Program-made: the position numbers and the translations under genes | Shown here: positions 1 to 12,432 of the stretch, one piece after another | Layout of the letters: the number at the start of each line of letters is the position of its first letter | Position numbering within the stretch: the first letter of the stretch is position 1 | Source of the DNA: Chitinimonas arctica | GTDB taxonomy: Bacteria > Pseudomonadota > Gammaproteobacteria > Burkholderiales > Chitinimonadaceae | NCBI RefSeq assembly: GCF_007431345.1 | Contig: NZ_CP041730.1 | Location: 1,860,001 to 1,924,000, forward strand | Direction: 5' to 3' | DNA: 64,000 nucleotides | Notes under the pieces: model-generated | Told to the model about the DNA's origin: nothing | The model's database searches: none | Seen by the model: the letters and a program-made list of their open reading frames with translations, nothing else

Positions 1-295
1 GCTTCTCGATGCGGTTTCCGCGACCCTTTGCACGGGCGGAAAAACGCTTGAGACTCGGGCCCTTGTCCACATAAATGGTCGCCACCTTGAGCGCGTCGAT
101 ATCGACGCCGTCATTGTGCTCGGCGTTGGCAACCGCAGACAACAACAACTTCTTGATGATGACCGCGCCCTTTTTCGGGCTGAAGGTCAGGATATTAAGC
201 GCCTGCTCAACCGGCTTGCCACGCACCAGGTCAGCAACCAGGCGCGCTTTTTGAGCCGAAAGACGAGCGCCAGTCAAAATAGCGGAGGTTTGCAT
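1..295 (-). CDS. rplV: 50S ribosomal protein L22 (uL22), partial at window edge
   Basis: Large-subunit protein that lines the nascent-peptide exit tunnel and binds 23S rRNA. The frame starts at ATG (complement 293-295) with MQTSAILTGARLSAQKAR and is still open at base 1 after 98 residues, ending in a segment with DKGPSLKRFSARAKGRG. The family is about 110 residues long, so only a dozen C-terminal residues are missing. It begins 8 bases after the rpsS stop, as expected inside an S10 operon (rplC-rplD-rplW-rplB-rpsS-rplV). Nothing looks abnormal. Confidence 0.96.
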   Translation of the reverse strand, partial: MQTSAILTGARLSAQKARLVADLVRGKPVEQALNILTFSPKKGAVIIKKLLLSAVANAEHNDGVDIDALKVATIYVDKGPSLKRFSARAKGRGNRIEK

Positions 296-303
296 AATCT
301 CTG

Positions 304-579
304 TTACCTCTTGGCTTTTTTGTCGGCGGCATGACCCTTGAACGTACGGGTCAGCGAGAATTCGCCTAGCTTATGACCAACCATGTTCTCGTTGATGTAC
401 ACGGGAATATGTTGTTTACCGTTGTGCACCGCGATGGTCAGACCGACAAAGTCGGGCAGCACGGTAGAACGACGGGACCAGGTCTTTACCGGGCGCTTGT
501 CGTGGGTCGCGCGCACTGCTTCGATCTTCTTGAGCAGATGGGCGTCGACGAACGGGCCTTTTTTAACGGAACGAGACAT
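304..579 (-). CDS. rpsS: 30S ribosomal protein S19 (uS19)
   Basis: Small-subunit head protein that forms a complex with S13 near the A-site finger. The 91 residues match the usual length of 91-93. The N-terminus MSRSVKKGPFVDAHLLKK and the C-terminal half with HNGKQHIPVYI and LGEFSLTRTFKGH are the family hallmarks. It lies 6 bases after rplB and 8 bases before rplV on the same strand, so it is co-transcribed in the S10 operon. Confidence 0.98.
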   Translation of the reverse strand: MSRSVKKGPFVDAHLLKKIEAVRATHDKRPVKTWSRRSTVLPDFVGLTIAVHNGKQHIPVYINENMVGHKLGEFSLTRTFKGHAADKKAKR

Positions 580-585
580 GTCTAA

Positions 586-1416
586 TTACCCCTTATTCGA
601 ATACCGGCGGCGCACAATCATGTTGTCAGTGCGCTTGTTGCTACGGGTACGGTAACCCTTAGCCGGGGTACCCCATGGGCTAACAGGCACGCGACCTTCA
701 CCAGTACGACCTTCACCACCACCGTGCGGGTGATCGATCGGGTTCATCGCCGTACCGCGAACGGTCGGACGAATACCGCGCCAGCGATTCGCGCCTGCCT
801 TACCGATCTTGCGCAGGTTGTGCTCTTCGTTACCGACTTCACCGATGGTGGCGCGGCAATCGACGTGCACCTTGCGGATTTCACCGGAACGCAGACGCAA
901 CTGGGCGTAGGCGCCTTCACGAGCCAGCAGCTGCACCGAAGCACCGGCCGAACGCGCGATTTGCGCACCCTTGCCAGGCTGCATCTCGATGCAATGGATG
1001 GTGCTACCAACCGGAATATTGCGCAGCGGCAGGGTGTTACCGACCTTGATCGGCGCTTCCGAACCACTGATCACTTGTGCACCGGCCTTCAAACCGCGCG
1101 GGGCAATGATGTAGCGGCGCTCGCCATCGGCGTAGCACAACAGGGCAATGTGCGCGGTGCGGTTCGGATCGTATTCCAGACGCTCGACGGTGGCGGCAAT
1201 GCCATCCTTGTTGCGACGGAAGTCGACCAAACGGTAGTGTTGCTTATGACCGCCGCCTTGATGGCGAACGGTGATCACACCACGGTTGTTACGACCGGCT
1301 TTCTTGCTTTGACTTTCCACCAGCGCAGCGTGCGGACGGCCCTTGTGCAGCTCGGGGCTTACGACCTTGACTACCGCACGGCGACCCGGGGAAGTGGGTT
1401 TTACTTTTACCAGCAT
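586..1416 (-). CDS. rplB: 50S ribosomal protein L2 (uL2)
   Basis: Large-subunit protein close to the peptidyl transferase centre, required for subunit association and tRNA binding. Full length at 276 residues. The C-terminal region carries the conserved HPHGGGEGR segment with the functionally important histidine, followed by the basic tail ending near RTDNMIVRRR. The ATG follows rplW by 11 bases. A long antisense open frame over this gene is a codon-bias shadow. Confidence 0.98.
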   Translation of the reverse strand: MLVKVKPTSPGRRAVVKVVSPELHKGRPHAALVESQSKKAGRNNRGVITVRHQGGGHKQHYRLVDFRRNKDGIAATVERLEYDPNRTAHIALLCYADGERRYIIAPRGLKAGAQVISGSEAPIKVGNTLPLRNIPVGSTIHCIEMQPGKGAQIARSAGASVQLLAREGAYAQLRLRSGEIRKVHVDCRATIGEVGNEEHNLRKIGKAGANRWRGIRPTVRGTAMNPIDHPHGGGEGRTGEGRVPVSPWGTPAKGYRTRSNKRTDNMIVRRRYSNKG

Positions 1417-1427
1417 CGTCGTTCTCC

Positions 1428-1733
1428 TTACGGTGCGGCCTGCAGGTCAATTTCTTGACCTGGCTTAAGGGCAACATAGGCCTTCTTCCAGCCCTTGCGC
1501 CAGCCTGTGCTACGACCGAAACGCTTTTGCTTCGGCTTCACATTGCTGACCTGGACGGATTCGACCTGCACTTTGAACAGCAGCTCAACCGCAGCCTTGA
1601 TTTCCGGCTTGGTTGCATCGCTGGCGACACGGAAAACGACTTGCTCGTTCTTCTCGGCAACCATGGTGCTCTTTTCAGAGATCACGGGAGCGAGCAGAAC
1701 CTGCAGCAAACGATCTTCATTTAGCTGAGTCAT
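1428..1733 (-). CDS. rplW: 50S ribosomal protein L23 (uL23)
   Basis: Protein at the tunnel exit and docking site for trigger factor and SRP. It has 101 residues, the usual size. The sequence APVISEKSTMVAEKNEQ near the N-terminus and the KPKQKRFGR segment are typical. Its start overlaps the rplD stop by 4 bases (1730-1733), which implies translational coupling in the S10 operon. Confidence 0.97.
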   Translation of the reverse strand: MTQLNEDRLLQVLLAPVISEKSTMVAEKNEQVVFRVASDATKPEIKAAVELLFKVQVESVQVSNVKPKQKRFGRSTGWRKGWKKAYVALKPGQEIDLQAAP

Positions 1734-2356
1734 GCCAGGATCTCCTCGATTTGCTTGAGCGCCTCGCGAGTCACCAGGATCTTCTTGAAGCGAACCAGGC
1801 TAACCGGGTCGGCCTGCGAAGGCTCGAGAACGAGCACGTTCGGCAGATTGCGCGAAGCCAGATAGAGGTTTTCGTCAAGGTTGTCGGTGACGATCAGCGT
1901 ACGCTCGTTCAGACCCATGGCAGCCAGCTTGGCGGCGAACGCCTTGGTCTTTGGGGTTTCCGCCACGAAGGCATCCACCACCACCAGACGATCTTCACGC
2001 ACCAGCTGCGACAGGATAGTCGCCACGCCAGCACGGTACATCTTACGATTCACCTTCTGGGTGAAGTTCTCGTCCGGGGAGCTTGGGAAAATCTTACCGC
2101 CGCCACGCCACAATGGGCTGGACGCCATACCGGCACGAGCACGGCCCGTACCTTTTTGACGCCACGGCTTGCGGGTGGACTTGGCCACATCGCTACGGCC
2201 CTTTTGGGCACGGTTGCCGCTACGGGCATTCGCGAGGTAGGCGGTAACAACTTGATGGACCAGTGCTTCGTTGTAATCGCGACCGAACAGAGCGTCGGAA
2301 GCGCTTACATTGGCAGCAGCCTGACCATTGGTATCTATAACTTTCAGTTCCATCAT
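1730..2356 (-). CDS. rplD: 50S ribosomal protein L4 (uL4)
   Basis: Large-subunit protein lining the exit tunnel; in enterobacteria it also represses its own S10 operon. The 208 residues carry the characteristic loop RSGNRAQKGRSDVAKSTRK followed by PWRQKGTGRARAG. The start codon overlaps the rplC stop (2353-2356) and the stop overlaps rplW, so it is coupled on both sides. Whether L4 autoregulation operates here cannot be told from the sequence. Confidence 0.98.
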   Translation of the reverse strand: MMELKVIDTNGQAAANVSASDALFGRDYNEALVHQVVTAYLANARSGNRAQKGRSDVAKSTRKPWRQKGTGRARAGMASSPLWRGGGKIFPSSPDENFTQKVNRKMYRAGVATILSQLVREDRLVVVDAFVAETPKTKAFAAKLAAMGLNERTLIVTDNLDENLYLASRNLPNVLVLEPSQADPVSLVRFKKILVTREALKQIEEILA

Positions 2357-2997
2357 GCACCTGCCTTCACGCTGGGACGCACGACGACATCATTGCCCTT
2401 GGAGCCAGGAACAGCACCCTTGACGAGCAACAAGCCGCGCTCGGCATCAACACGAACCACTTCCAGATTCTGGACGGTACGCTTGACGTTACCCAGTTGA
2501 CCGGCCATGCGCTTACCCGGGAATACACGGCCCGGATCTTGCGCCATACCGATGGAACCAGGTGCGTTATGCGACCGCGAGTTACCGTGGGAAGCACGTT
2601 GCGAACTGAAATTGTGACGCTTGATCGCACCGGAAAAACCCTTACCTTGCGAGGTACCGGTCACATCGACCAGTTGACCCACGGCGAAGATTTCAACGGA
2701 GATCTGGCTGCCAGGTTGCAGCTTGGCCAGTTCTTCGGCCGACAGGAGGAATTCTCCCAGGCCGCGACCTGCTTCTACGCCTGCTTTTGCGAAGTGCCCA
2801 GCTTCAGCCTTATTGACACGGCTGGCACGACGTTCACCGAAGGCAACTTGCACTGCGGCATAGCCATCGGTTTCAGGAGTCTTAATTTGCGTGACGCGAT
2901 TGGCCGACAGATCCAGCACGGTCACCGGGATGGAAGCACCATCCTCGACGAACACGCGGGTCATACCGACCTTGCGCCCGATAAGTCCTAAGCTCAT
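2353..2997 (-). CDS. rplC: 50S ribosomal protein L3 (uL3)
   Basis: Early-assembly large-subunit protein that reaches towards the peptidyl transferase centre. The 214 residues start with MSLGLIGRKVGMTRVF and contain the central GTSQGKGFSGAIKRHNF element, which includes the glutamine methylated by PrmB in other proteobacteria. A good Shine-Dalgarno (AAAGGA) precedes the ATG. It is separated from rpsJ by 165 bases, longer than the other gaps in this operon. Confidence 0.98.
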   Translation of the reverse strand: MSLGLIGRKVGMTRVFVEDGASIPVTVLDLSANRVTQIKTPETDGYAAVQVAFGERRASRVNKAEAGHFAKAGVEAGRGLGEFLLSAEELAKLQPGSQISVEIFAVGQLVDVTGTSQGKGFSGAIKRHNFSSQRASHGNSRSHNAPGSIGMAQDPGRVFPGKRMAGQLGNVKRTVQNLEVVRVDAERGLLLVKGAVPGSKGNDVVVRPSVKAGA

Positions 2998-3016
2998 CGT
3001 TCTTTCCTTTCGAAGG

Positions 3017-3128
3017 GCCGGCTACGATTGGCCGGCGATCTAACAAGCCGCTGATTGCTGTCGTATTGCACCGAACGAAACCTCGGCACAAAAGCAATCG
3101 CGGGCCCGCCTTTTACAGCGAGCCCGCG
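3017..3128 (-). promoter_or_regulatory. Structured rpsJ-rplC intergenic leader
   Basis: The 165-base gap between rpsJ and rplC holds two GC-rich inverted repeats. One is an 8-bp stem (CGCGGGC-type arms) at about 3097-3128 with a long loop. The other is a 6-bp GCCGGC stem at 3017-3036, just upstream of the rplC ribosome binding site. Neither is followed by a clear T-tract on the minus strand, so they look more like leader or processing structures than terminators. A regulatory function is inference. Confidence 0.35.
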
Positions 3129-3162
3129 ATAATATCGCAACGTCTTGAGTTAATGCAAGAAA

Positions 3163-3474
3163 TTATTGCAGCTTGATCTCAACGTCCACGCCAGCCGGCA
3201 GATCCAGCTTCATCAGCGCATCAACCGTCTTGTCGGTTGGGTCGACAATATCCATCAGACGCAGGTGAGTACGGATCTCGAGCTGGTCGCGCGAGGTCTT
3301 GTTCACGTGCGGGGAACGCAGCACATCGAAACGCTCGATCTTGGTCGGCAGCGGGACCGGGCCCTTGACCACTGCGCCGGTACGCTTGGCGGTGTCGACG
3401 ATTTCCTGGGCGGAACGGTCGATCAGTGCGTAGTCATAAGCTTTGAGACGGATACGGATCTTTTGATTTGCCAT
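3163..3474 (-). CDS. rpsJ: 30S ribosomal protein S10 (uS10) / NusE
   Basis: Small-subunit protein that also acts as NusE, pairing with NusB and NusG in antitermination and transcription-translation coupling. The 103 residues contain IRIRLKAYDYALIDRSA at the N-terminus and the VDTAKRTGAVVKGPVPLPT segment. It is the first gene of the S10 operon and follows tuf by 88 bases, the usual betaproteobacterial arrangement. AGGA lies ahead of the ATG. Confidence 0.98.
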   Translation of the reverse strand: MANQKIRIRLKAYDYALIDRSAQEIVDTAKRTGAVVKGPVPLPTKIERFDVLRSPHVNKTSRDQLEIRTHLRLMDIVDPTDKTVDALMKLDLPAGVDVEIKLQ

Positions 3475-3493
3475 GATTTTTCCTAAAGAGCGG

Positions 3494-3553
3494 GGCGGCC
3501 ATGTGGCCGCCAGGACACTGTGAAAGAGCGAGGGCGGGCCTGAACGGCCCGCC
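3494..3553 (-). terminator. Two GC-rich hairpins between tuf and rpsJ
   Basis: Two perfect stems lie in the 88-base gap: 8 bp (GGCGGGCC arms, 5-base loop) at 3533-3553 just after the tuf stop, and 7 bp (GGCGGCC arms, 4-base loop) at 3494-3511 just before rpsJ. On the minus strand the first is followed only by a pyrimidine-rich stretch with three consecutive Ts. A partial terminator or processing site between the str and S10 units is plausible; full termination is not certain. Confidence 0.4.
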
Positions 3554-3562
3554 TGCTTCGCA

Positions 3563-4753
3563 TTACTCGATGATCTTGGCTACAACGCCGGCGCCAACGG
3601 TACGGCCGCCTTCGCGGATCGCGAAGCGCAGGCCTTGTTCCATGGCGATCGGAGCGATCAGCGCAACAACCACTTCCACATTGTCACCTGGCATCACCAT
3701 TTCGGTGCCGGCCGGCAGTTCCATCGCACCGGTCACGTCGGTGGTGCGGAAGTAGAACTGTGGACGGTAGCCGTTGAAGAATGGCGTGTGACGGCCACCT
3801 TCGTCCTTGGACAGCACATACACGCTGCCTTCGAACTTGGTGTGCGGCTTGATCGAGCCCGGCTTCGCCAGAACTTGACCGCGCTGCACATCTTCACGCT
3901 TGGTGCCGCGCAGCAGCGCGCCGATGTTGTCGCCGGCCTGACCTTGGTCCAGCAGCTTGCGGAACATTTCAACGCCGGTACAAGTCGTCTTTACCGTCGG
4001 TACGATACCGATGATTTCGATTTCTTCGCCAACCTTCACAATGCCGCGCTCGACGCGACCGGTCACCACGGTGCCACGACCCGAGATCGAGAACACGTCT
4101 TCCACCGGCATCAGGAAAGCACCGTCAATGGCACGTTCCGGAGTAGGAATGTAGGTGTCCAGCGCTTCGGCCAGACGGAGAATGGCGGGTTCGCCGATTT
4201 CCGACTGGTCGCCTTCCAGTGCCTTCAGGGCCGAACCCTTGATGATAGGCAGGTCGTCACCGGGGAAATCGTACTTGCTCAGCAGCTCGCGCACTTCCAT
4301 TTCAACCAGCTCGAGCAGCTCGGCATCGTCGACCATGTCGGCCTTGTTCATGAACACGATGATGTAAGGCACGCCAACCTGGCGGGCCAACAGGATGTGT
4401 TCACGGGTCTGCGGCATGGGACCGTCAGCCGACGACACCACCAGGATCGCGCCGTCCATCTGCGCGGCGCCGGTGATCATGTTCTTCACATAGTCAGCGT
4501 GGCCTGGGCAATCGACGTGGGCGTAGTGGCGGTTTTCGGTTTCGTATTCAACGTGAGCGGTGTTGATCGTGATACCGCGGGCCTTTTCTTCAGGCGCGCT
4601 GTCGATCTGGTCGTAGCCCTTGGCTTCGCCGCCGAACTTCTTCGACAGAATCGTGGTGATTGCAGCGGTCAGCGTGGTCTTGCCATGGTCAACGTGACCA
4701 ATCGTGCCGACGTTTACGTGCGGCTTGGTCCGCTCGAACTTTTCCTTAGCCAT
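3563..4753 (-). CDS. tuf: Elongation factor Tu, copy 1
   Basis: GTPase that delivers aminoacyl-tRNA to the ribosomal A site. The 396 residues show G1 GHVDHGKT (19-26), G3 DCPGHADY (about 80) and G4 NKADM (about 135), then the two beta-barrel domains. It is the distal gene of the str operon (rpsL-rpsG-fusA-tuf), 63 bases after fusA, and has AAGGA ahead of the ATG. It is duplicated at 20412-21602. By eye the two copies are base-identical from the stop codon to about 4675 and differ only by silent changes in the first 80 or so coding bases. Confidence 0.99.
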   Translation of the reverse strand: MAKEKFERTKPHVNVGTIGHVDHGKTTLTAAITTILSKKFGGEAKGYDQIDSAPEEKARGITINTAHVEYETENRHYAHVDCPGHADYVKNMITGAAQMDGAILVVSSADGPMPQTREHILLARQVGVPYIIVFMNKADMVDDAELLELVEMEVRELLSKYDFPGDDLPIIKGSALKALEGDQSEIGEPAILRLAEALDTYIPTPERAIDGAFLMPVEDVFSISGRGTVVTGRVERGIVKVGEEIEIIGIVPTVKTTCTGVEMFRKLLDQGQAGDNIGALLRGTKREDVQRGQVLAKPGSIKPHTKFEGSVYVLSKDEGGRHTPFFNGYRPQFYFRTTDVTGAMELPAGTEMVMPGDNVEVVVALIAPIAMEQGLRFAIREGGRTVGAGVVAKIIE

Positions 4754-4816
4754 TTCTCAATCCTTAATCTGAATTAGGTAGGGAACTGCCGGGCACCGGG
4801 CCCGGCAGCACCTTGT

Positions 4817-6913
4817 TTACTTCTTGTTGATGATCGCCTCAGCCACATTGCGCGGGGCTTCCGAGTAGTGCTTGAACTCCATCGAGTAGGTGGCACGACC
4901 TTGCGACATGGAGCGCAGGGTGGTCGAGTAACCAAACATCTCGGACAGAGGCACTTCGGCCTTGATCATCTTGCCGCCGGCAGGATTGTCATCCATGCCT
5001 TGCAGCATGCCGCGACGGGACGAGATATCGCCCATGATGTCGCCCATGTAGTCTTCCGGCGTTTCGATTTCAACCGCCATCATCGGCTCAAGAATCACCG
5101 GGCCGGCGCGACGCATGGCTTCCTTGAATGCCAGCGAGCCGGCCAATTCGAAGGCGATTTGCGACGAGTCGACATCGTGATACGAACCGAAGGTCAAGCG
5201 GACCTTGACGTCCACCACCGGGAAGCCGGCCAGCACGCCTGCCTTCAGCGTGTTCTGGATACCCTTGTCCACCGACGGGATGAATTCGCGGGGGATGGTA
5301 CCGCCCTTGATTTCGTCGATGAACTGGTAACCCTTGCCTTCGCCCGACGGCTCGACGGTGATCACGCAATGGCCGTACTGACCCTTACCACCCGACTGCT
5401 TGGCATGCTTGCCTTCGATGTCTTCGGCAACCTTGGTGATGGTTTCACGGTAGGCCACTTGCGGCGCGCCGACGTTGGCTTCAACGCCGAACTCGCGCTT
5501 CATGCGGTCAACCAGAATTTCCAGGTGCAGCTCGCCCATGCCGGACATGATGGTCTGGCCGGTTTCTTCGTCGGTACGCACGCGGAACGACGGGTCTTCC
5601 TTGGCCAGGCGGTTCAGGGCAACGCCCATCTTTTCCTGGTCGGCCTTGGTCTTCGGCTCGACGGCGACGTGAATCACCGGCTCGGGGAATACCATGCGCT
5701 CAAGCGTGATGATGTGGTCGGGCGAACACAGGGTTTCACCGGTGGTCACATCCTTCAGGCCGATACCGGCGGCGATGTCGCCAGCGCGCACTTCATCGAT
5801 TTCCTGACGGTCGTTGGCGTGCATCTGCACGATACGGCCCATGCGTTCCTTGCGGGCCTTGACCGAGTTGTACACAGCATCGCCGGACTGCACGACACCG
5901 GAGTACACGCGGAAGAAGGTCAGCTGACCGACGTATGGATCGCTCATCAGCTTGAATGCCAGCGCCGAGAACGGTGCGTCATCCGAAGCGATACGGGTTT
6001 CCGGCTGGTCGCGATCGTTGATACCCGCCACCGGCAACACGTCAACCGGCGAAGGCAGCAGTTCGATCACGGCGTCCAGCATGCGTTGTACGCCCTTGTT
6101 CTTGAAGGCGGTACCGCACAGCATCGGCTGGATTTCGCAAGCCAGGGTACGCGTACGCAGGCCGAACACGATCTCTTCTTCCGAGAGTTCGCCTTCTTCC
6201 AGGTACTTGTTCATCAGCTCTTCGGAAGCCTCGGCTGCCGCTTCGACCATCTTCTCGCGCCATTCGGCGGCGAGCTCGACCAGATCGGCCGGAATTTCGA
6301 CGTAGTCGAACTTCATGCCCTGGGTCGCGTCATCCCACAGGATCGCGCGGTTCTTCAGCAGATCGACCACACCGGTGAAGCCATCTTCGGCGCCGATAGG
6401 AATGGTGATCGGGATCGGGTTCGCACGCAGACGGGTGCGCATCTGTTCGACCACGCGGAAGAAGTTGGCGCCTTGACGGTCCATCTTGTTCACGAAGGCC
6501 AGACGCGGCACCTTGTACTTATTGGCTTGACGCCAAACGGTTTCCGACTGCGGCTGAACACCACCCACGGCGCAGTAGACCATGCACGCACCGTCCAGCA
6601 CGCGCATCGAACGCTCCACCTCAATGGTGAAATCGACGTGGCCCGGGGTATCAATAATATTGATACGGTGTTCCGGGAAGTTGTTGCCCATACCCTTCCA
6701 GAACGTGGTGGTGGCAGCAGAGGTAATGGTAATACCACGCTCCTGCTCCTGCTCCATCCAGTCCATGGTGGCGGCGCCGTCGTGAACTTCACCAATCTTG
6801 TGGTTCACACCGGTGTAGAAAAGAATACGCTCAGTCGTCGTGGTTTTACCCGCGTCGATGTGCGCGCTAATACCGATGTTCCGGTAGCGTTCAATGGGTG
6901 TCTTGCGTGCCAC
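4817..6913 (-). CDS. fusA: Elongation factor G
   Basis: Translocation GTPase. It shows G1 AHIDAGKTTTTERIL near the N-terminus, G3 DTPGHVDF and G4 NKMDRQGANF, then domains II-V. The GTG at 6911-6913 is chosen as start because it gives the family N-terminus MARKTPIERYRN and lies 8 bases after AAAGG. A TTG two codons upstream (6919) would leave only 2 bases to that site. The product is 698 residues, typical for betaproteobacteria. It follows rpsG by about 28 bases in the str operon. Confidence 0.98.
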   Translation of the reverse strand: MARKTPIERYRNIGISAHIDAGKTTTTERILFYTGVNHKIGEVHDGAATMDWMEQEQERGITITSAATTTFWKGMGNNFPEHRINIIDTPGHVDFTIEVERSMRVLDGACMVYCAVGGVQPQSETVWRQANKYKVPRLAFVNKMDRQGANFFRVVEQMRTRLRANPIPITIPIGAEDGFTGVVDLLKNRAILWDDATQGMKFDYVEIPADLVELAAEWREKMVEAAAEASEELMNKYLEEGELSEEEIVFGLRTRTLACEIQPMLCGTAFKNKGVQRMLDAVIELLPSPVDVLPVAGINDRDQPETRIASDDAPFSALAFKLMSDPYVGQLTFFRVYSGVVQSGDAVYNSVKARKERMGRIVQMHANDRQEIDEVRAGDIAAGIGLKDVTTGETLCSPDHIITLERMVFPEPVIHVAVEPKTKADQEKMGVALNRLAKEDPSFRVRTDEETGQTIMSGMGELHLEILVDRMKREFGVEANVGAPQVAYRETITKVAEDIEGKHAKQSGGKGQYGHCVITVEPSGEGKGYQFIDEIKGGTIPREFIPSVDKGIQNTLKAGVLAGFPVVDVKVRLTFGSYHDVDSSQIAFELAGSLAFKEAMRRAGPVILEPMMAVEIETPEDYMGDIMGDISSRRGMLQGMDDNPAGGKMIKAEVPLSEMFGYSTTLRSMSQGRATYSMEFKHYSEAPRNVAEAIINKK

Positions 6914-6941
6914 AGCCAATACCTTTGCTTAAAAGGGTGAA

Positions 6942-7412
6942 TTAGAAGCGATAATGGGCGAAGGCCTTATTGGCTTCGGCCATACGGTGAACTTCGTCAC
7001 GCTTCTTCATCGCGCCGCCACGGCCTTCGGCCGCATCCAGCAATTCGCCAGCCAAACGCTGACCCATCGACTTTTCACCACGCTTGCGGGCGGCTTCGCG
7101 CAGCCAACGCATGGCCAAGGCCATCCGACGGGTCTGACGCACTTCAACCGGCACCTGGTAGTTTGCACCACCGACGCGACGGCTCTTCACTTCGACGACT
7201 GGCTTCACATTGCCGAGGGCTTGGGAGAACACCTCGAGGGGGGCTTTGCCAGTCTTCTTTTCGACGATTTCAAGCGCGCCGTAAACGATGCGTTCGGCAA
7301 CCGACTTCTTGCCGTCCTGCATCACGACGTTCATGAACTTGGACAATTCTTCGCTACCGAACTTTGGATCCGGCAATACTTCGCGTTTCGGTACTTCTCT
7401 ACGACGTGGCAT
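6942..7412 (-). CDS. rpsG: 30S ribosomal protein S7 (uS7)
   Basis: Primary 16S-binding head protein next to the E site, and the str-operon autoregulator in E. coli. The 156 residues match the family. The N-terminus MPRRREVPKREVLPDPKF and the internal KSVAERIVYGAL and RRVGGANYQVPVEV segments are diagnostic. It has a GAGG Shine-Dalgarno, lies between rpsL and fusA, and follows a 139-base rpsL-rpsG gap in which the S7 feedback site would be expected. Confidence 0.98.
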   Translation of the reverse strand: MPRRREVPKREVLPDPKFGSEELSKFMNVVMQDGKKSVAERIVYGALEIVEKKTGKAPLEVFSQALGNVKPVVEVKSRRVGGANYQVPVEVRQTRRMALAMRWLREAARKRGEKSMGQRLAGELLDAAEGRGGAMKKRDEVHRMAEANKAFAHYRF

Positions 7413-7551
7413 ATTTCAACCTCAGTTGTATTCAGTTGAGCGCAACGACTGCGCTCGCGACCACCCAAAGGGGCTGATCACTTACTCGACGACGCCCACA
7501 TGGGCAGTTCGCCGCCGTCGCGCCATCTTGCTGCGCGACATCGTCCGGTCA

Positions 7552-7926
7552 TCAGACCTTGGGACGCTTGGTACCGTACTTGGAGCGCGACTGCTTACGA
7601 CCCTTGACACCAGCGGTATCCAGCGAGCCACGCACGGTGTGGTAACGCACACCTGGCAAGTCTTTTACACGACCGCCGCGGATCAGCACGACCGAGTGTT
7701 CCTGCAGATTGTGGCCTTCACCGCCGATGTACGAAATCACTTCGAAACCGTTGGTCAGGCGCACCTTGGCTACCTTACGAAGGGCCGAGTTAGGCTTCTT
7801 CGGAGTAGTGGTGTAAACGCGCGTGCAAACACCGCGTTTCTGCGGGCAAGCTTCGAGCGCAGGAACCTTGCTCTTGGCCGTTTCCGCCACACGTCCCTTA
7901 CGGACGAGCTGGTTGATGGTTGGCAT
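7552..7926 (-). CDS. rpsL: 30S ribosomal protein S12 (uS12)
   Basis: Decoding-centre protein. The start at 7926 gives MPTINQLVRKGR and 124 residues, the standard form; an upstream in-frame start would add 22 unrelated residues. The two loops where streptomycin resistance arises are wild type: TPKKPNSALRK (Lys42/43) and GRVKDLPGVRYH (Lys87/88, with the adjacent Asp that is often methylthiolated). It is the first gene of the str operon, directly downstream of a consensus promoter. Confidence 0.98.
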   Translation of the reverse strand: MPTINQLVRKGRVAETAKSKVPALEACPQKRGVCTRVYTTTPKKPNSALRKVAKVRLTNGFEVISYIGGEGHNLQEHSVVLIRGGRVKDLPGVRYHTVRGSLDTAGVKGRKQSRSKYGTKRPKV

Positions 7927-8002
7927 TATCTGTTTCCCAAAAGTAAAAAATGGCGCGCTTTGCGCGTACGGCACAAAGGGCAGCCCCCACAAAAGAGCGC
8001 GG

Positions 8003-8032
8003 ATTATAGATAAATCAAACGCTTAATGTCAA
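8003..8032 (-). promoter_or_regulatory. Sigma-70 promoter of the str operon
   Basis: On the minus strand a perfect -35 TTGACA (8027-8032) and a perfect -10 TATAAT (8003-8008) are separated by 18 bases, with a GC-rich CCGCGC discriminator downstream. It lies between the rpoC terminator and rpsL, about 75 bases before the rpsL ATG. This is a strong ribosomal-type promoter. The GC-rich discriminator suggests stringent control. Confidence 0.9.
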
Positions 8033-8095
8033 CAAACCCTCCGACCGCCCATCGCCGCGGGGGCGATGGGCCGACAGAAGGGCTATCGACGTCTC

Positions 8096-8122
8096 AAAAC
8101 ACCGGCCGCCGAAGCGACCGGC
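8096..8122 (-). terminator. Rho-independent terminator after rpoC
   Basis: A 9-bp GC-rich stem with a TTCG tetraloop (8101-8122), one G-T wobble, starts 11 bases past the rpoC stop and is followed on the minus strand by GTTTTGAG. It would end the rplKAJL-rpoBC transcript before the str promoter. A second perfect 9-bp hairpin (CCCATCGCC arms, 8048-8070) lies between it and the promoter, without a T-tract. Confidence 0.75.
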
Positions 8123-8132
8123 TTGCTACTAA

Positions 8133-12317
<4,185 letters not shown>

Positions 12318-12432
12318 GTTTCTATCCTCGTTTCACGAGTGAGGCCCTGCCAAGCGTAGCGCCAATCGCGCCACGCCTTGTTTGGCGCGAACGGGGTGCG
12401 GCCTCACCGCCTCACCCCGCGCGCCGTCTGGC

